From Pseudomonas sp. UBA5706 (GTDB lineage Bacteria > Pseudomonadota > Gammaproteobacteria > Pseudomonadales > Pseudomonadaceae): DNA of 64,000 bases. The translations under genes were made by a program, and so were the position numbers. A model generated the notes under the pieces. It was not told where the DNA came from. It worked only from the letters and a program-made list of their open reading frames with translations, and ran no database searches. The stretch covers positions 181,498-245,497 of the forward strand of contig NZ_DIHC01000060.1 of the NCBI RefSeq assembly GCF_002419965.1. The letters are read 5' to 3'. This document shows, piece after piece, positions 19,612 through 27,968 of this stretch. Within the stretch, counting starts at the first letter, position 1. Each line of letters begins with the position of its first letter.

Positions 19612-19714
19612 ACGCTTTCGCGAACAAGTTCGCCTGCATCTGACACATGGCCTGACACACAATGGTCAGTGGGTCGCGTCAGCCTGTTAGTGGCGAAGTT
19701 GCTCGCGAAAGCGT
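19612..19714. repeat. Inverted pair of REP elements (REPIN/BIME)
   Basis: ACGCTTTCGCGAACAAGTTCGCC at 19612-19634 is matched in inverse orientation at 19692-19714 with a few mismatches (REP arms ending in TTCGCGA / TCGCGAA). A loop of 57 bases contains TGACACATGGCC and TGGTCAGTGGGTC. This is the classic mobile REP doublet of fluorescent pseudomonads. The 386-base gap between the GST-like gene and the next ORF otherwise holds only the terminator above. Confidence 0.85.
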
Positions 19715-19833
19715 TCTTTCAATCGCGCGGCAGTGACAACAAATAAGGTGGTCTTGCAAATCCATTCCCCGTTATCGGTGACTCATGAAACGTGGACATC
19801 GTTAACGGGCAATGGATTTACCGCAGGGTCTAT

Positions 19834-20016
19834 TCATTGCTGGGTCTTGTGGTCCAGAGCGGCATAGAAGTTGGCGCTTTGTTGCAGGTATTTGGGTGTG
19901 TAGGTCTGGGTCGAGCTGATTTTTTTGTCTGTGGCTTCAACACTGGCGTTGGCTGGCAATGCAGCGGTGGCGGAGATGGCAGACGCGGCGATGATGGAGA
20001 AGATATTGAAATTCAT
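19834..20016 (-). CDS. Small exported protein, 60 aa, unknown function
   Basis: The start ATG at 20016 is preceded by GAGGT at ideal spacing, which argues for a real gene and against the longer in-frame reading. The N-terminus (MNFNIFSIIAASAISATAALPANA) is a signal peptide with an AxA cleavage site, leaving a mature peptide of about 36 residues, polar and Thr/Gln-rich (SSTQTYTPKYLQQSANFY). It has no cysteines. No named family is recognised. Terminator and REP elements lie downstream. Confidence 0.65.
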   Translation of the reverse strand: MNFNIFSIIAASAISATAALPANASVEATDKKISSTQTYTPKYLQQSANFYAALDHKTQQ

Positions 20017-20204
20017 AATGCGTACCTCGGTGTGGTTCGTTTCAAGTCTTGACCGTCGTGGCCGTGGAATGAAAGTTACGCCCGGGGAGCTTTCAGAAAA
20101 AATCTTTTCTGCCACTAGCCCTTATCAATTTAATTAATAGATGGCTACAGCCCTTATAGATCAAGGGCTGCAGCCTGCGTCAATGTGTCACTTGCCAGCG
20201 TTCA

Positions 20205-21368
20205 TCACTTCAGAAAACGGAAATCCGAAGGCGAGTCGAAGTCGACTTTCTGCACGGTGTCGCCAAGCACGCCGGTTTTCGGGTCTACGCGCACGGTGAC
20301 GATCTGGTTGCTTTTCTGGTTGGCGATCAGCACGAAGTGGCCGCTGGGGTCAAAGTTGAACTCCCGTGGTTCCTTGCCTTCGACCGACCGACGCTGAATT
20401 TCCTTCAACTGAGCGTTGGCCGAATCGATGCTGAACACCACAAGCTCGTTGGCCTCGCCACGATTGGCGACGTAAAGGAATTTACCGTCTGGCGAAGTGT
20501 GCAGGCCGCCGCCGGCGCGGTATTGCTGACCTTCCTTATTCGCCAGATCTACCAGTTGAGTGCGCTTGAAGACGCCATCGTGGTAGTCGAACACGGCCAC
20601 CTGGGCGCTCATTTCCATGGTCAGCCAAGCGTGTTTGCCATCCTTGCTGAACAGCAAGTGGCGCGGGCCGCTGCCAGGCGGCAAGTCAATTGATGGGGTT
20701 TTGGCAGGCTGCAGCGGTTGGGTTTTCTTGCCGTCGTAGCTGAAGACAAACAGCTTGTCGGCGCCCAGATCCATCGCGACCAGGTACTTGCCATCGGGTG
20801 TCGGTACAGCGGAGTGGACGTGGGATGAGGCCTGACGTTCAGGGTTGACCTTGCTGGCTTCGTGGGTGGCGGTCTGCGCGACGGGGGAAAGCCTGCCGTC
20901 CTTGCCGACTGGCACTACGGCCAGCGAACCGCCCGGATCAGGGTGTACGGCGTAGTTGGCAACGAACAGGAAGCGCCCGTCCAGGCTCAGGTTGGAGTGG
21001 GTCGGCTCTTCGCCTTTGCTGTCGATCTGATTAATCAACGTCAATGCGTGGGTCTTGGGATCGATGGCAAAGCTGCTGACCTTGCCCACGATGTCTGTCT
21101 GCCCCGGGCCGTTTTCATTGACCGCGAACAAATGTCGCTGATCCGTGGAAAGGGTCAGCCAGGAAGGGTTTTCGCTTTTGATCACCTGACGCGGCTTGGC
21201 TTCGAGCTGGCCGGTCTGGGTGTTGAAGCCGTAACGGTAAATACCTTCGCTGGCGCCAGCGGTGTAGGCACCTACCAGTACGTCGTAGTCAGTCATGGGT
21301 TTGGCCTGAGCGGAAATGGCGGTAAGGCTGCTGGCGAGCACCAGCCAGGGCAACAGTCTGGGAGTCAT
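20205..21368 (-). CDS. Exported lactonase, 6-phosphogluconolactonase (YbhE/CMLE) beta-propeller type
   Basis: A 387-residue protein with a signal peptide (LLPWLVLASSLTAISAQA) and a seven-bladed propeller of the lactonase family. Signs are DVLVGAYTAGASEGIYRY at the start, and blades such as HSNLSLDGRFLFVANY, GPRHLLFSKDGKHAWL and ASSHVHSAVPTPDGKYLVAMDLG. The export signal makes a cytosolic 6-phosphogluconolactonase role unlikely. A periplasmic aldonolactonase is a reasonable inference, because the neighbouring genes break down sugar acids. A separate transcription unit is possible: it is 117 bases from the upstream gene, on the same strand. Confidence 0.85.
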   Translation of the reverse strand: MTPRLLPWLVLASSLTAISAQAKPMTDYDVLVGAYTAGASEGIYRYGFNTQTGQLEAKPRQVIKSENPSWLTLSTDQRHLFAVNENGPGQTDIVGKVSSFAIDPKTHALTLINQIDSKGEEPTHSNLSLDGRFLFVANYAVHPDPGGSLAVVPVGKDGRLSPVAQTATHEASKVNPERQASSHVHSAVPTPDGKYLVAMDLGADKLFVFSYDGKKTQPLQPAKTPSIDLPPGSGPRHLLFSKDGKHAWLTMEMSAQVAVFDYHDGVFKRTQLVDLANKEGQQYRAGGGLHTSPDGKFLYVANRGEANELVVFSIDSANAQLKEIQRRSVEGKEPREFNFDPSGHFVLIANQKSNQIVTVRVDPKTGVLGDTVQKVDFDSPSDFRFLK

Positions 21369-21485
21369 GAGGTGATCTCTTTTTTGGAGTTGTTGGCGCG
21401 CTGATTACGCGAGATTCAGGTCTATGACAGCGGTGTGCCGGAAGTAGTTGCCAAGGGCAAACGGGGTTTGCGCCCTGCGCTGGAA

Positions 21486-21788
21486 TCACTCCTGCTCGTC
21501 TTCGTCGTCTTCTTCATCGCCGGCCGCAAACGCGCTCAGCACAACGATACGGTGATCGGCATTGCCGTCGTGGATGACCCAGCTTTGCAACTGGGCATCG
21601 AACCGGGCAGCGTCGAGCTGCTCCAGCGAAAAGCGCCAGACCTTGCGCTCTCGGCCATCCATGCTTTCGATCTGCAGCGTGTTGTCGAGGCTGAACTCGA
21701 AAGCATGCAGCCCATCGACTTCCAGCATGCTGTGGGAAGTAAGCGCAGTTTGCAGGGCAGTGCGCAGGGTGTCAGGCGTGGCGGTCAT
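21486..21788 (-). CDS. Small conserved Pseudomonas protein (possibly DUF5629)
   Basis: A 100-residue protein beginning at the ATG at 21788; an in-frame upstream extension is open but unsupported. It has a beta-rich centre (LHAFEFSLDNTLQIESMDG, VWRFSLEQLDAARFD) and a strongly acidic C-terminus. There is no signal peptide or membrane segment. I associate it with the DUF5629 family of Pseudomonas proteins from memory only. Function is unknown. It lies between a lactonase and an MFS transporter on the same strand. Confidence 0.65.
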   Translation of the reverse strand: MTATPDTLRTALQTALTSHSMLEVDGLHAFEFSLDNTLQIESMDGRERKVWRFSLEQLDAARFDAQLQSWVIHDGNADHRIVVLSAFAAGDEEDDEDEQE

Positions 21789-21934
21789 GGCGGCTCTTAG
21801 CGTCGGCGAAAGCGCGAATGATAGGGCAAAAGGCGCCACAGTGGCTGTAAACCCTCGTGATCGCCCCATCGATTTTCTGTGCGCGCACACGGGCCCTCAC
21901 CCTGTGGGGTGCGACGGGCAGACGCTGCAAATGA

Positions 21935-23260
21935 TCATTCCTGCCCGGCTTCGCGAGCGTAGTAGCGCTTGGGAATGCCCCATACGATCAGCAGGACCGC
22001 CAGCACGCTCACTGCAAACAGGGTAAACAACGCAGGCGTCGCCGTACCGGTCAGGTCCTTGATGCGACCCACCATGAACGGCGCAATGACCCCGCCCAGT
22101 TGCCCCAGCGAATTGATCAAGGCGATGCCCGCTGCCGCCGCAATGCCACTGAGGAAGCGCGGCGGAATGGTCCAGAAGATCGGCATCCAGGCGATGATGC
22201 CGGTCATGATGATGGTCATTCCGATCATCAGCGGGACCAGTTGCCCGGGGAACAACGCGCAGACCAGGTAGCCGACCGCCGTCAGCGTTGCGCAGGCTGC
22301 CATGTGCCAGCGGCGCTCGCTGTGGCGATCGGAGCTGGCGCCAATCAGCAGATTGCCGATCACCGCACCTACGTAAGGAATCACGCTCAGCAAACCGATG
22401 TCCAGGGTGTCGGCCACGCCCGCCGTCTTGATCAGTTGCGGCATCCAGAACAACAGCCCGGTCAGTGCCATGACCAGACACAGATAGATCACCGACATCA
22501 CGTAGGTGCTCGGGTGTTTCCAGATGTCCTTGACCTTCTGCGGAGCCATCGGCCTGGCCTCTTTGGCCATGCGCGACAGCACCACCTGTTTTTCCTGAGC
22601 GTTGAGCCAGGTCGCGTCTTCAATGCGATCTTTGACCAGGCAGAACACCACCCCGCCCAACAGCACCGAGGGTATCCCCTCGAGCAGAAACAACCAGCGC
22701 CAGCCGGCCAGCCCCATCACTCCGTCAAAGTGGCCGAGGATCAAGCCGGCAATCGGACCGCCGACGATACCGCACAAGGGTATAGAGCTTTTGAAGTAGG
22801 AATTGACCCGCGCACGCCGTGAGCTGGGATACCACTGGGTGAAGAAATACAGCACGCCGGGGACAAAGCCTGCTTCCATCACACCGATCAGAAAGCGCAG
22901 GGTGTAAAACCAGAACTCGGTATGCACGAACATCATGCAGGCCGAAGCGATGCCCCAGGACACCATGATCCGGGCGATCCAGATACGCGCGCCGATTTTG
23001 TGCAGCAGCACGTTGCTGGGGACTTCGAACAGGAAGTAGCCGACGAAAAACAGACTGGCGCCCAGGCCGTAGACCGTTTCGCTGAAACCCAGGTCACTGG
23101 CCATCTGCAGCTTGGCGAAGCTGATATTGACCCGGTCCAGATAGGCGAACAGAAAGCAGCACATGAACAATGGCACGATGCGCCAACTGACCTTGCGATA
23201 AATGCTGTCTTCCAGCGCGTCGGCGTCGAGCTGTTCCAGCGGGATGGCGTTGGCGGTCAT
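21935..23260 (-). CDS. MFS transporter, anion:cation symporter (sugar-acid) family
   Basis: A 441-residue, twelve-segment transporter. The N-terminal DRVNISFAKLQM motif, GLGASLFFVGYFLFEVPSN and the RxxxGxxEAGFVPG-type segment (LRFLIGVMEAGFVPGVLYFF) mark the ACS subfamily, which imports hexonates, tartrate, phthalate or galactonate by proton symport. It is adjacent to an alpha-ketoglutarate-semialdehyde dehydrogenase, so a sugar acid is the likely cargo. It is the second ACS transporter in this locus. Confidence 0.92.
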   Translation of the reverse strand: MTANAIPLEQLDADALEDSIYRKVSWRIVPLFMCCFLFAYLDRVNISFAKLQMASDLGFSETVYGLGASLFFVGYFLFEVPSNVLLHKIGARIWIARIMVSWGIASACMMFVHTEFWFYTLRFLIGVMEAGFVPGVLYFFTQWYPSSRRARVNSYFKSSIPLCGIVGGPIAGLILGHFDGVMGLAGWRWLFLLEGIPSVLLGGVVFCLVKDRIEDATWLNAQEKQVVLSRMAKEARPMAPQKVKDIWKHPSTYVMSVIYLCLVMALTGLLFWMPQLIKTAGVADTLDIGLLSVIPYVGAVIGNLLIGASSDRHSERRWHMAACATLTAVGYLVCALFPGQLVPLMIGMTIIMTGIIAWMPIFWTIPPRFLSGIAAAAGIALINSLGQLGGVIAPFMVGRIKDLTGTATPALFTLFAVSVLAVLLIVWGIPKRYYAREAGQE

Positions 23261-23360
23261 GGGCGCACCTCGTTTGTTTTTATGGGGGTGTCAGAGTTTT
23301 TAATGGGTTCGCCACTGGCTGGTCATTCCAGCGCTCTACGTGGCAATACAATTCGCACAA

Positions 23361-23487
23361 GAACGCGGAGCGTCCTGAACGGTGGTACCACGCGGAGCGT
23401 GGGAATGATCACCATCTCTGCAGCCATCCGGCTTGCCGGCGGTGGCGTCCTCGCAAGCGCCGCTGCCAGCAAGGTGGGCTGCTGCAG
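23361..23487. repeat. REP-like palindromes between MFS and dehydrogenase genes
   Basis: GAACGCGGAGCGTCC and CCACGCGGAGCGTGG are short palindromes near 23361-23402. They are followed by an imperfect inverted pair with outer arms CTGCAG (23418, 23482) around GCCGGCGGTGGCG and CGCCGCTGCCAGC. The 235-base gap has no gene. Confidence 0.6.
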
Positions 23488-23495
23488 TCATCCAC

Positions 23496-25082
23496 TCAAG
23501 CGTCGATGGCCTCACGGGTGTTCACCCCGTCCACCAATCGCTGAATCCCCAGCGGGTTGGTATTTTTCAGGGCGTCGGGCAACGCCTCGTCCGGATAGTT
23601 CTGGAAACACACTGGACGCAGATAACGGTCGATGGCCAGCGTACCGACCGAGGTGCCCCGCGCATCCGAAGTGGCCGGATACGGACCGCCATGGACCATC
23701 GCGTCCACCACTTCCACACCGGTCGGATAGCCGTTGATCAGAATGCGCCCGACCTTCTGCTCCAGCAGCCCGGTCAATTCGCTGAAGCGTTGCATGTCAT
23801 CGCCATCGACCAGCAGCGTCGCAGTGAGTTGACCGTGCAGGCCGAGCAGGGCGTCAGCGAGCTGCGCCTGATCGGCAACTTCGACGAGGACCGAGGTCGG
23901 CCCGAAGACTTCTTCCTGCAGCAGTTCATCACCGTCGAGCAACAGGCTGACATCGGCCTTGAACAGCTGCGGATGGGCCTGCTCGCCCTGCTGCTCGCTG
24001 CCCGCCAAATGCTCTATACCGGCATGTGCATGCAAGGCTTTCACGCCTCGGTGGTAGCTGCTCAGCGTGCCAATGTTGAGCATGGTTTGCGGCGGTTGAT
24101 CGTTGATCTGTGACGCCAGACGTCTCTGGAACTCGGTAAAGGCCGGTGAACGCAGGCCGATGATCAGACCGGGATTGGTGCAGAACTGCCCGCAGCCCTG
24201 GACGATGGATGCCGCCAGTTCGGCAGCGATGCGCTCGCTGCGCGAGCCCAGTGCCTGAGGAAGGATGATCACCGGGTTGATGCTCGACATCTCGGCGAAG
24301 ACCGGAATCGGCTGGGCACGCGCGGCGGCCATGTCGCACAACGCCCGGCCTCCCTTGAGCGAGCCCGTGAAGCCGACCGCCTGGATGGCCGAGTGCTTGA
24401 CCAGCCACTCGCCGACGCCGCCGCCGTAGATCATGTTGAACACCCCCTTGGGCATACCGGTCTTGTCAGCGGCGCGCAGCAAGGCGTCGGCGACCCATTC
24501 GGCGGTCGCCATGTGGCCGCTGTGGGCCTTGAATACCACCGGACATCCGGCGGCCAGCGCCGAGGCGGTGTCGCCGCCAGCGGTAGAAAAAGCCAGCGGG
24601 AAGTTGCTGGCACCGAATACCGCAACCGGACCGAGGCCAATGCGGTATTGGCGCAGGTCAGGACGCGGTGCGGGCTTGCGGTCCGGCAGCGCAGGGTCGA
24701 TGCGCGCGCCGTAGAAGTCGCCGCGTCGCAGGACCTTGGCGAACAGGCGCAGCTGCCCGGTCACCCGTCCGCGTTCGCCTTGAATCCGCGCCGTGGGTAA
24801 CGCGGTTTCGCGGCAGACGGTGGCGATGAATCCGTCGTCCAGTGCATCGAGTTCATCGGCGATGGCGTCGAGAAACTGCGCGCGTTTTTCTGCACTGAGC
24901 GAGCGGTAGGCTGGATAGGCCGCGGCAGCGGCTTTGGCAGCGGCATCCACTTCTTCTACGGTTGCCTGATGGAAATCGTAAGGCAGCTTTTCACCGGTGC
25001 TGGCATCGACGCTGTAGACCAAAGTCGAGCCAGCGGCGCTGCGTGCGCCGCCGATGTAGTTGTGGCCAAGGATCTGGGACAT
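23496..25082 (-). CDS. Alpha-ketoglutarate semialdehyde dehydrogenase (2,5-dioxovalerate dehydrogenase)
   Basis: A 528-residue aldehyde dehydrogenase of the long KGSADH type. It has cofactor loop FGASNFPLAFSTAGGDTASA, catalytic glutamate in PVFAEMSSINP and catalytic cysteine in GCGQFCTNPG. It oxidises 2-oxoglutarate semialdehyde to 2-oxoglutarate with NAD(P)+, the last step of non-phosphorylative pentose, glucarate and hydroxyproline routes. The ATG at 25082, behind AAGGAAT, gives the family N-terminus MSQILGHNYIGG; an upstream in-frame extension is atypical. The neighbouring FAH-fold enzyme and dehydratase would supply its substrate. Confidence 0.93.
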   Translation of the reverse strand: MSQILGHNYIGGARSAAGSTLVYSVDASTGEKLPYDFHQATVEEVDAAAKAAAAAYPAYRSLSAEKRAQFLDAIADELDALDDGFIATVCRETALPTARIQGERGRVTGQLRLFAKVLRRGDFYGARIDPALPDRKPAPRPDLRQYRIGLGPVAVFGASNFPLAFSTAGGDTASALAAGCPVVFKAHSGHMATAEWVADALLRAADKTGMPKGVFNMIYGGGVGEWLVKHSAIQAVGFTGSLKGGRALCDMAAARAQPIPVFAEMSSINPVIILPQALGSRSERIAAELAASIVQGCGQFCTNPGLIIGLRSPAFTEFQRRLASQINDQPPQTMLNIGTLSSYHRGVKALHAHAGIEHLAGSEQQGEQAHPQLFKADVSLLLDGDELLQEEVFGPTSVLVEVADQAQLADALLGLHGQLTATLLVDGDDMQRFSELTGLLEQKVGRILINGYPTGVEVVDAMVHGGPYPATSDARGTSVGTLAIDRYLRPVCFQNYPDEALPDALKNTNPLGIQRLVDGVNTREAIDA

Positions 25083-25124
25083 TTGGGGTATTCCTTCAAC
25101 TAAATTTCTTTGTGCCGAGCAAGA

Positions 25125-25198
25125 CACCCTGTGGCTGCACGATGTGCCGGCGGCGTCTTTTACATCGCTACCGCCGGCAAGCAGGACGGTCACAGGTG
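25125..25198. repeat. REP-like inverted repeat
   Basis: Inner arms GCCGGCGG (25146-25153) and CCGCCGGC (25171-25178) are perfect inverses. Outer arms CACCCTGTG (25125-25133) and CACAGGTG (25191-25198) are nearly so. It lies in the 151-base gap between the FAH-fold gene and the dehydrogenase gene. Confidence 0.65.
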
Positions 25199-25233
25199 AT
25201 CAGCACACTGCAAATCGGTGCTCTGATCGCGCA

Positions 25234-26226
25234 TCAGAGCTGCTTGATCCCACCTGGCTGGAACACCGCTTCGGTCGAGGCGATGCCGTTGATCAGCGGT
25301 GCGCCGAAGTCGCTCTGGCTGATCTCGAAATGATCACCCGGCCGGGTCTTGATGCCGTCGGCGTAAGACAAGGTCGCGGTGCCGAAGAAATGCACATGTA
25401 CGTCACCTGGACGCAGGAACTGGTTGTATTTGAAGTGGTGATATTCGAGGTTTTCCAGGCTGTGGCACATGTTGGCCTCGCCACTGAGGAACTCCTTCTC
25501 CCACAGCACCTGGCCGTCGCGCAGGATGCGGCTGGTGCCCGCCAGGTGCTGCGGCAGGTCGCCGACCCGCAGCTCGGGGCCGAACGCACAGGCGCGCAGT
25601 TTGGAATGAGCCAGGTACAGGTAATTCTTGCGCTCCATGATGTGGTCGGAAAATTCGTTGCCGATGGCGAACCCCAAGCGATAGGGTTTGCCGTCGTGAC
25701 CGATCACGTAAAGGCCGCTGAGCTCGGGTTCTTCACCGGCGTCCTCGGAGAACGGAGGCTGTGGAAAGGCCGCGCCAGGACGAATGACGATGCTGCCGTC
25801 GCCTTTGTAGAACCACTCAGGCTGGACCCCGACCTGACCGGCTGCCGGTTTGCCGCCCTCGATACCCCATTTGAAAATGCGCATGGTGTCGGTCATGGCT
25901 GACTCGTCGTCGCCATGCTGGTGCATCTTGTCACGGGCCGAGGCGCTGCCCAGGTGAGTCAGGCCGGTACCGCTGACCAGCAGGTGAGCCGGATCCGGGT
26001 GGTCCAGCGGCGGCAGGATCATCAGGTCGGCGCGCAATTGGGAATAGTCATGACCGTCACCCAGCCCCAGACTGTCCACCTGTTCCGCGAGAGAGATATT
26101 CTTTTCGATGGCGGCAAGCGCCAGGTCACGCGTACTGGCCGCGCCCTGCACCTCGCGTACCACCGCGCCGTCCACCAAACCCACACGACGCTGGCCGTTA
26201 CCCAATTCGAATTGAACCAAATGCAT
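25234..26226 (-). CDS. FAH-superfamily sugar-acid enzyme, AraD1/GguC-like
   Basis: A 330-residue member of the fumarylacetoacetate-hydrolase fold. Signs are HGDDESAMTDTMRIFKWG, the metal-binding GNEFSDHIMERKNYLYLAHSK region near residue 205, and C-terminal GDVHVHFFGTATLSYADG. Relatives include 2-keto-3-deoxy-pentonate dehydratases (XylX type) and diketo-deoxypentonate hydrolases. The adjacent semialdehyde dehydrogenase favours the dehydratase role, making 2-oxoglutarate semialdehyde. The ATG at 26226 has AAGGAG at six bases; the longer in-frame reading is rejected. Exact substrate stereochemistry cannot be read. Confidence 0.85.
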   Translation of the reverse strand: MHLVQFELGNGQRRVGLVDGAVVREVQGAASTRDLALAAIEKNISLAEQVDSLGLGDGHDYSQLRADLMILPPLDHPDPAHLLVSGTGLTHLGSASARDKMHQHGDDESAMTDTMRIFKWGIEGGKPAAGQVGVQPEWFYKGDGSIVIRPGAAFPQPPFSEDAGEEPELSGLYVIGHDGKPYRLGFAIGNEFSDHIMERKNYLYLAHSKLRACAFGPELRVGDLPQHLAGTSRILRDGQVLWEKEFLSGEANMCHSLENLEYHHFKYNQFLRPGDVHVHFFGTATLSYADGIKTRPGDHFEISQSDFGAPLINGIASTEAVFQPGGIKQL

Positions 26227-26355
26227 GAAATGCTCCTTTCCAGAAAATGACGTCATAGCCTGCTGCGGTGGCGGTCTGTGCATCGCTACCGACGGCAACC
26301 CGAACTGCTACGCCTTTAGTGTTGTGCGCGCAACCCGGTCACGAAACGTTAATTT

Positions 26356-26420
26356 TGTAGCTGTCCGGCTCGCAGGCGGGCGCCTTGCTGATCGCTACGC
26401 TGCCAAGCCAGGCTGCTACA
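26356..26420. repeat. REP-like inverted repeat
   Basis: TGTAGC at 26356-26361 and GCTACA at 26415-26420 form outer arms around GTCCGGCTCGC and GCCAAGCCAGG. It lies in the 206-base gap between the second MFS gene and the FAH-fold gene. A further GC-rich palindromic stretch is near 26263-26305. Confidence 0.55.
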
Positions 26421-26432
26421 GGTGAGCGCGTG

Positions 26433-27746
26433 TCAGCGTGAACGGGCGCTGGCGGCGAATTTTGATTCCGGGAGCACGTGCTTGCGTTCCAGGACGCGGT
26501 ACACGACGCCAGTCAGGATCGACCCGACGATCATCACGCCGCAGAGAAAATACAAACCGCTGGCAAGATTGCCTGTCAGCTCTTTGAGCCAGCCAATGAC
26601 AAACGGTCCGATATAGCCACCCAGGTTGCCGACCGAGTTGATCAGGGCAATTCCCGCCGCCGCGCTGGCGCCTGCGAAGAACCTGCCCGGCAAGGTCCAG
26701 AACACTGCGGTGCAGGAAAACAGCGAAAACGCCACCAGGCACAGCGCCGCCAGCTGCAGCGCTGGCACACTGAGGAACGCGCTGAAAAAAAGACCCAACG
26801 CGCCGATCACATAAAGGACGGCCAGATGACCGTAGCGGTCGTTCAAACGGTCGGAACTGCGCGGCACAATCAGCAAGCCGACGATGCCGAAGATGTAAGG
26901 CACCGCAGACACGAACCCGGTGACCAGATCACTGCCGCCGAACTGCTTGATCAGCGTCGGCAGCCACAGGCCAAGGCCATAGATACTTAAGGTGACCGGC
27001 AAGTAGAACAACGCCAGCAGCAGAACCCGTTTGTCCTTGAGCGCGTGCAGCGGATTGCCATGGCGGGTCTGGCCGTATTCTTCCAGATCCTTTTGCAACT
27101 CACCGGACAGCCACTGTTTCTCCACCGGATCCATCCACTTCACATCGTTGGGACCATCCGGCAACCAACGCAGCACCGGCCAGGTCAGCAGGATTGCCGG
27201 CGCGCCGATGCACAGGAACAGCCACTGCCAGCCGTGCAAGCCGGCGACGCCCTCCATGCCCAGCAGGCCGCCGGAAATCGGGCCTGTGATCATCATCGCG
27301 ATGGGTTGGGAAAGGATGAACAGCCCGAGAATCTTGCCGCGATGGCGCACCGGGAACCACTGGGTGATGTAGTACAGCACGCCCGGAAAAAAGCCCGCCT
27401 CGGCCGCACCGAGCAGAAAGCGCATGACATAGAAACTGGTCGGCCCCTGAACGAACGCCATGCCCATGGTGATCGCGCCCCAGGTGATCATGATCCGCGC
27501 AAACCAGCGCCGGGCGCCGAAGCGCTCGAGCATCAGGTTGCTGGGGATTTCCAGCAGGAAGTACCCAATGAAAAACAAGCCCGCGCCCAGACCATACGCT
27601 GCATCGCCTATACCGACATCCGCACCCATGTGCAGCTTGGCGAAGCCCACGGCAGAACGGTCGACGTACGCGATCAGGTACAACAGGATCAAAAAGGGAA
27701 TGAGTTTCAAGGTGATGCGACGAATAAGCCTGAGTTCCTGGCTCAT
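26433..27746 (-). CDS. MFS transporter, anion:cation symporter family
   Basis: A 437-residue twelve-segment transporter with ACS hallmarks: VDRSAVGFAKLHMGADVG, GLGAGLFFIGYFLLEIPSNLMLERFGAR and LLGAAEAGFFPGVLYYITQWFP. The start at 27746 (MSQELRLIRRI) is chosen because GGAGA lies nine bases upstream; an in-frame ATG at 27824 would overlap the promoter region. It is the first gene of the leftward cluster and is divergent from the dehydratase. A pentonate or related aldonate is the inferred cargo. Confidence 0.92.
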   Translation of the reverse strand: MSQELRLIRRITLKLIPFLILLYLIAYVDRSAVGFAKLHMGADVGIGDAAYGLGAGLFFIGYFLLEIPSNLMLERFGARRWFARIMITWGAITMGMAFVQGPTSFYVMRFLLGAAEAGFFPGVLYYITQWFPVRHRGKILGLFILSQPIAMMITGPISGGLLGMEGVAGLHGWQWLFLCIGAPAILLTWPVLRWLPDGPNDVKWMDPVEKQWLSGELQKDLEEYGQTRHGNPLHALKDKRVLLLALFYLPVTLSIYGLGLWLPTLIKQFGGSDLVTGFVSAVPYIFGIVGLLIVPRSSDRLNDRYGHLAVLYVIGALGLFFSAFLSVPALQLAALCLVAFSLFSCTAVFWTLPGRFFAGASAAAGIALINSVGNLGGYIGPFVIGWLKELTGNLASGLYFLCGVMIVGSILTGVVYRVLERKHVLPESKFAASARSR

Positions 27747-27863
27747 GCAGGCGGTCTCCACGTTGTTTTTGTTATGGAAGTCTTCGGGGATCGCCGCGGC
27801 CTTCGTGTGTGCCGGTGATTGCAATGGCTCGGCTGGCAGGGTCGTCCCTCGATTTGAGCCGAC

Positions 27864-27891
27864 TATATAGTATTACTATTTAACGTTACAA
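27864..27891 (-). promoter_or_regulatory. Promoter of the leftward sugar-acid cluster with GntR-type operator
   Basis: On the minus strand a TTGTAA -35 (27886-27891) and TATATA -10 (27864-27869) are separated by 16 bases. Between and overlapping them, ATAGTATTACTAT at 27867-27879 is a 13-base palindrome perfect around its central base. It fits the FadR-subfamily GntR consensus TNGTNNNACNA exactly. The GntR gene at 29952 is the obvious candidate repressor. Confidence 0.65.
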
Positions 27892-27923
27892 CACTTCCAC
27901 TCACGTGATTTTCAGCCTATTTT

Positions 27924-27967
27924 AATCAGCACACAAAGCCTTTAGTCTTACAATAAGAGTGCTGATT
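27924..27967 (+). promoter_or_regulatory. Promoter and inverted repeat upstream of dehydratase
   Basis: AATCAGCAC (27924-27932) and GTGCTGATT (27959-27967) are perfect 9-base inverted arms. The second ends one base before the ATG. The 26-base loop holds TACAAT (27949-27954), a good -10 box, and a weak AAGAG ribosome site. It could be an operator or an mRNA hairpin. Confidence 0.5.
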
Positions 27968-27968
27968 T

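Noticed and set aside
20149..20172. Hairpin CAGCCCTT/AAGGGCTG as terminator of the lactonase gene
   Set aside because: The stem is present but lacks a T run in the leftward direction, so termination is not supported.
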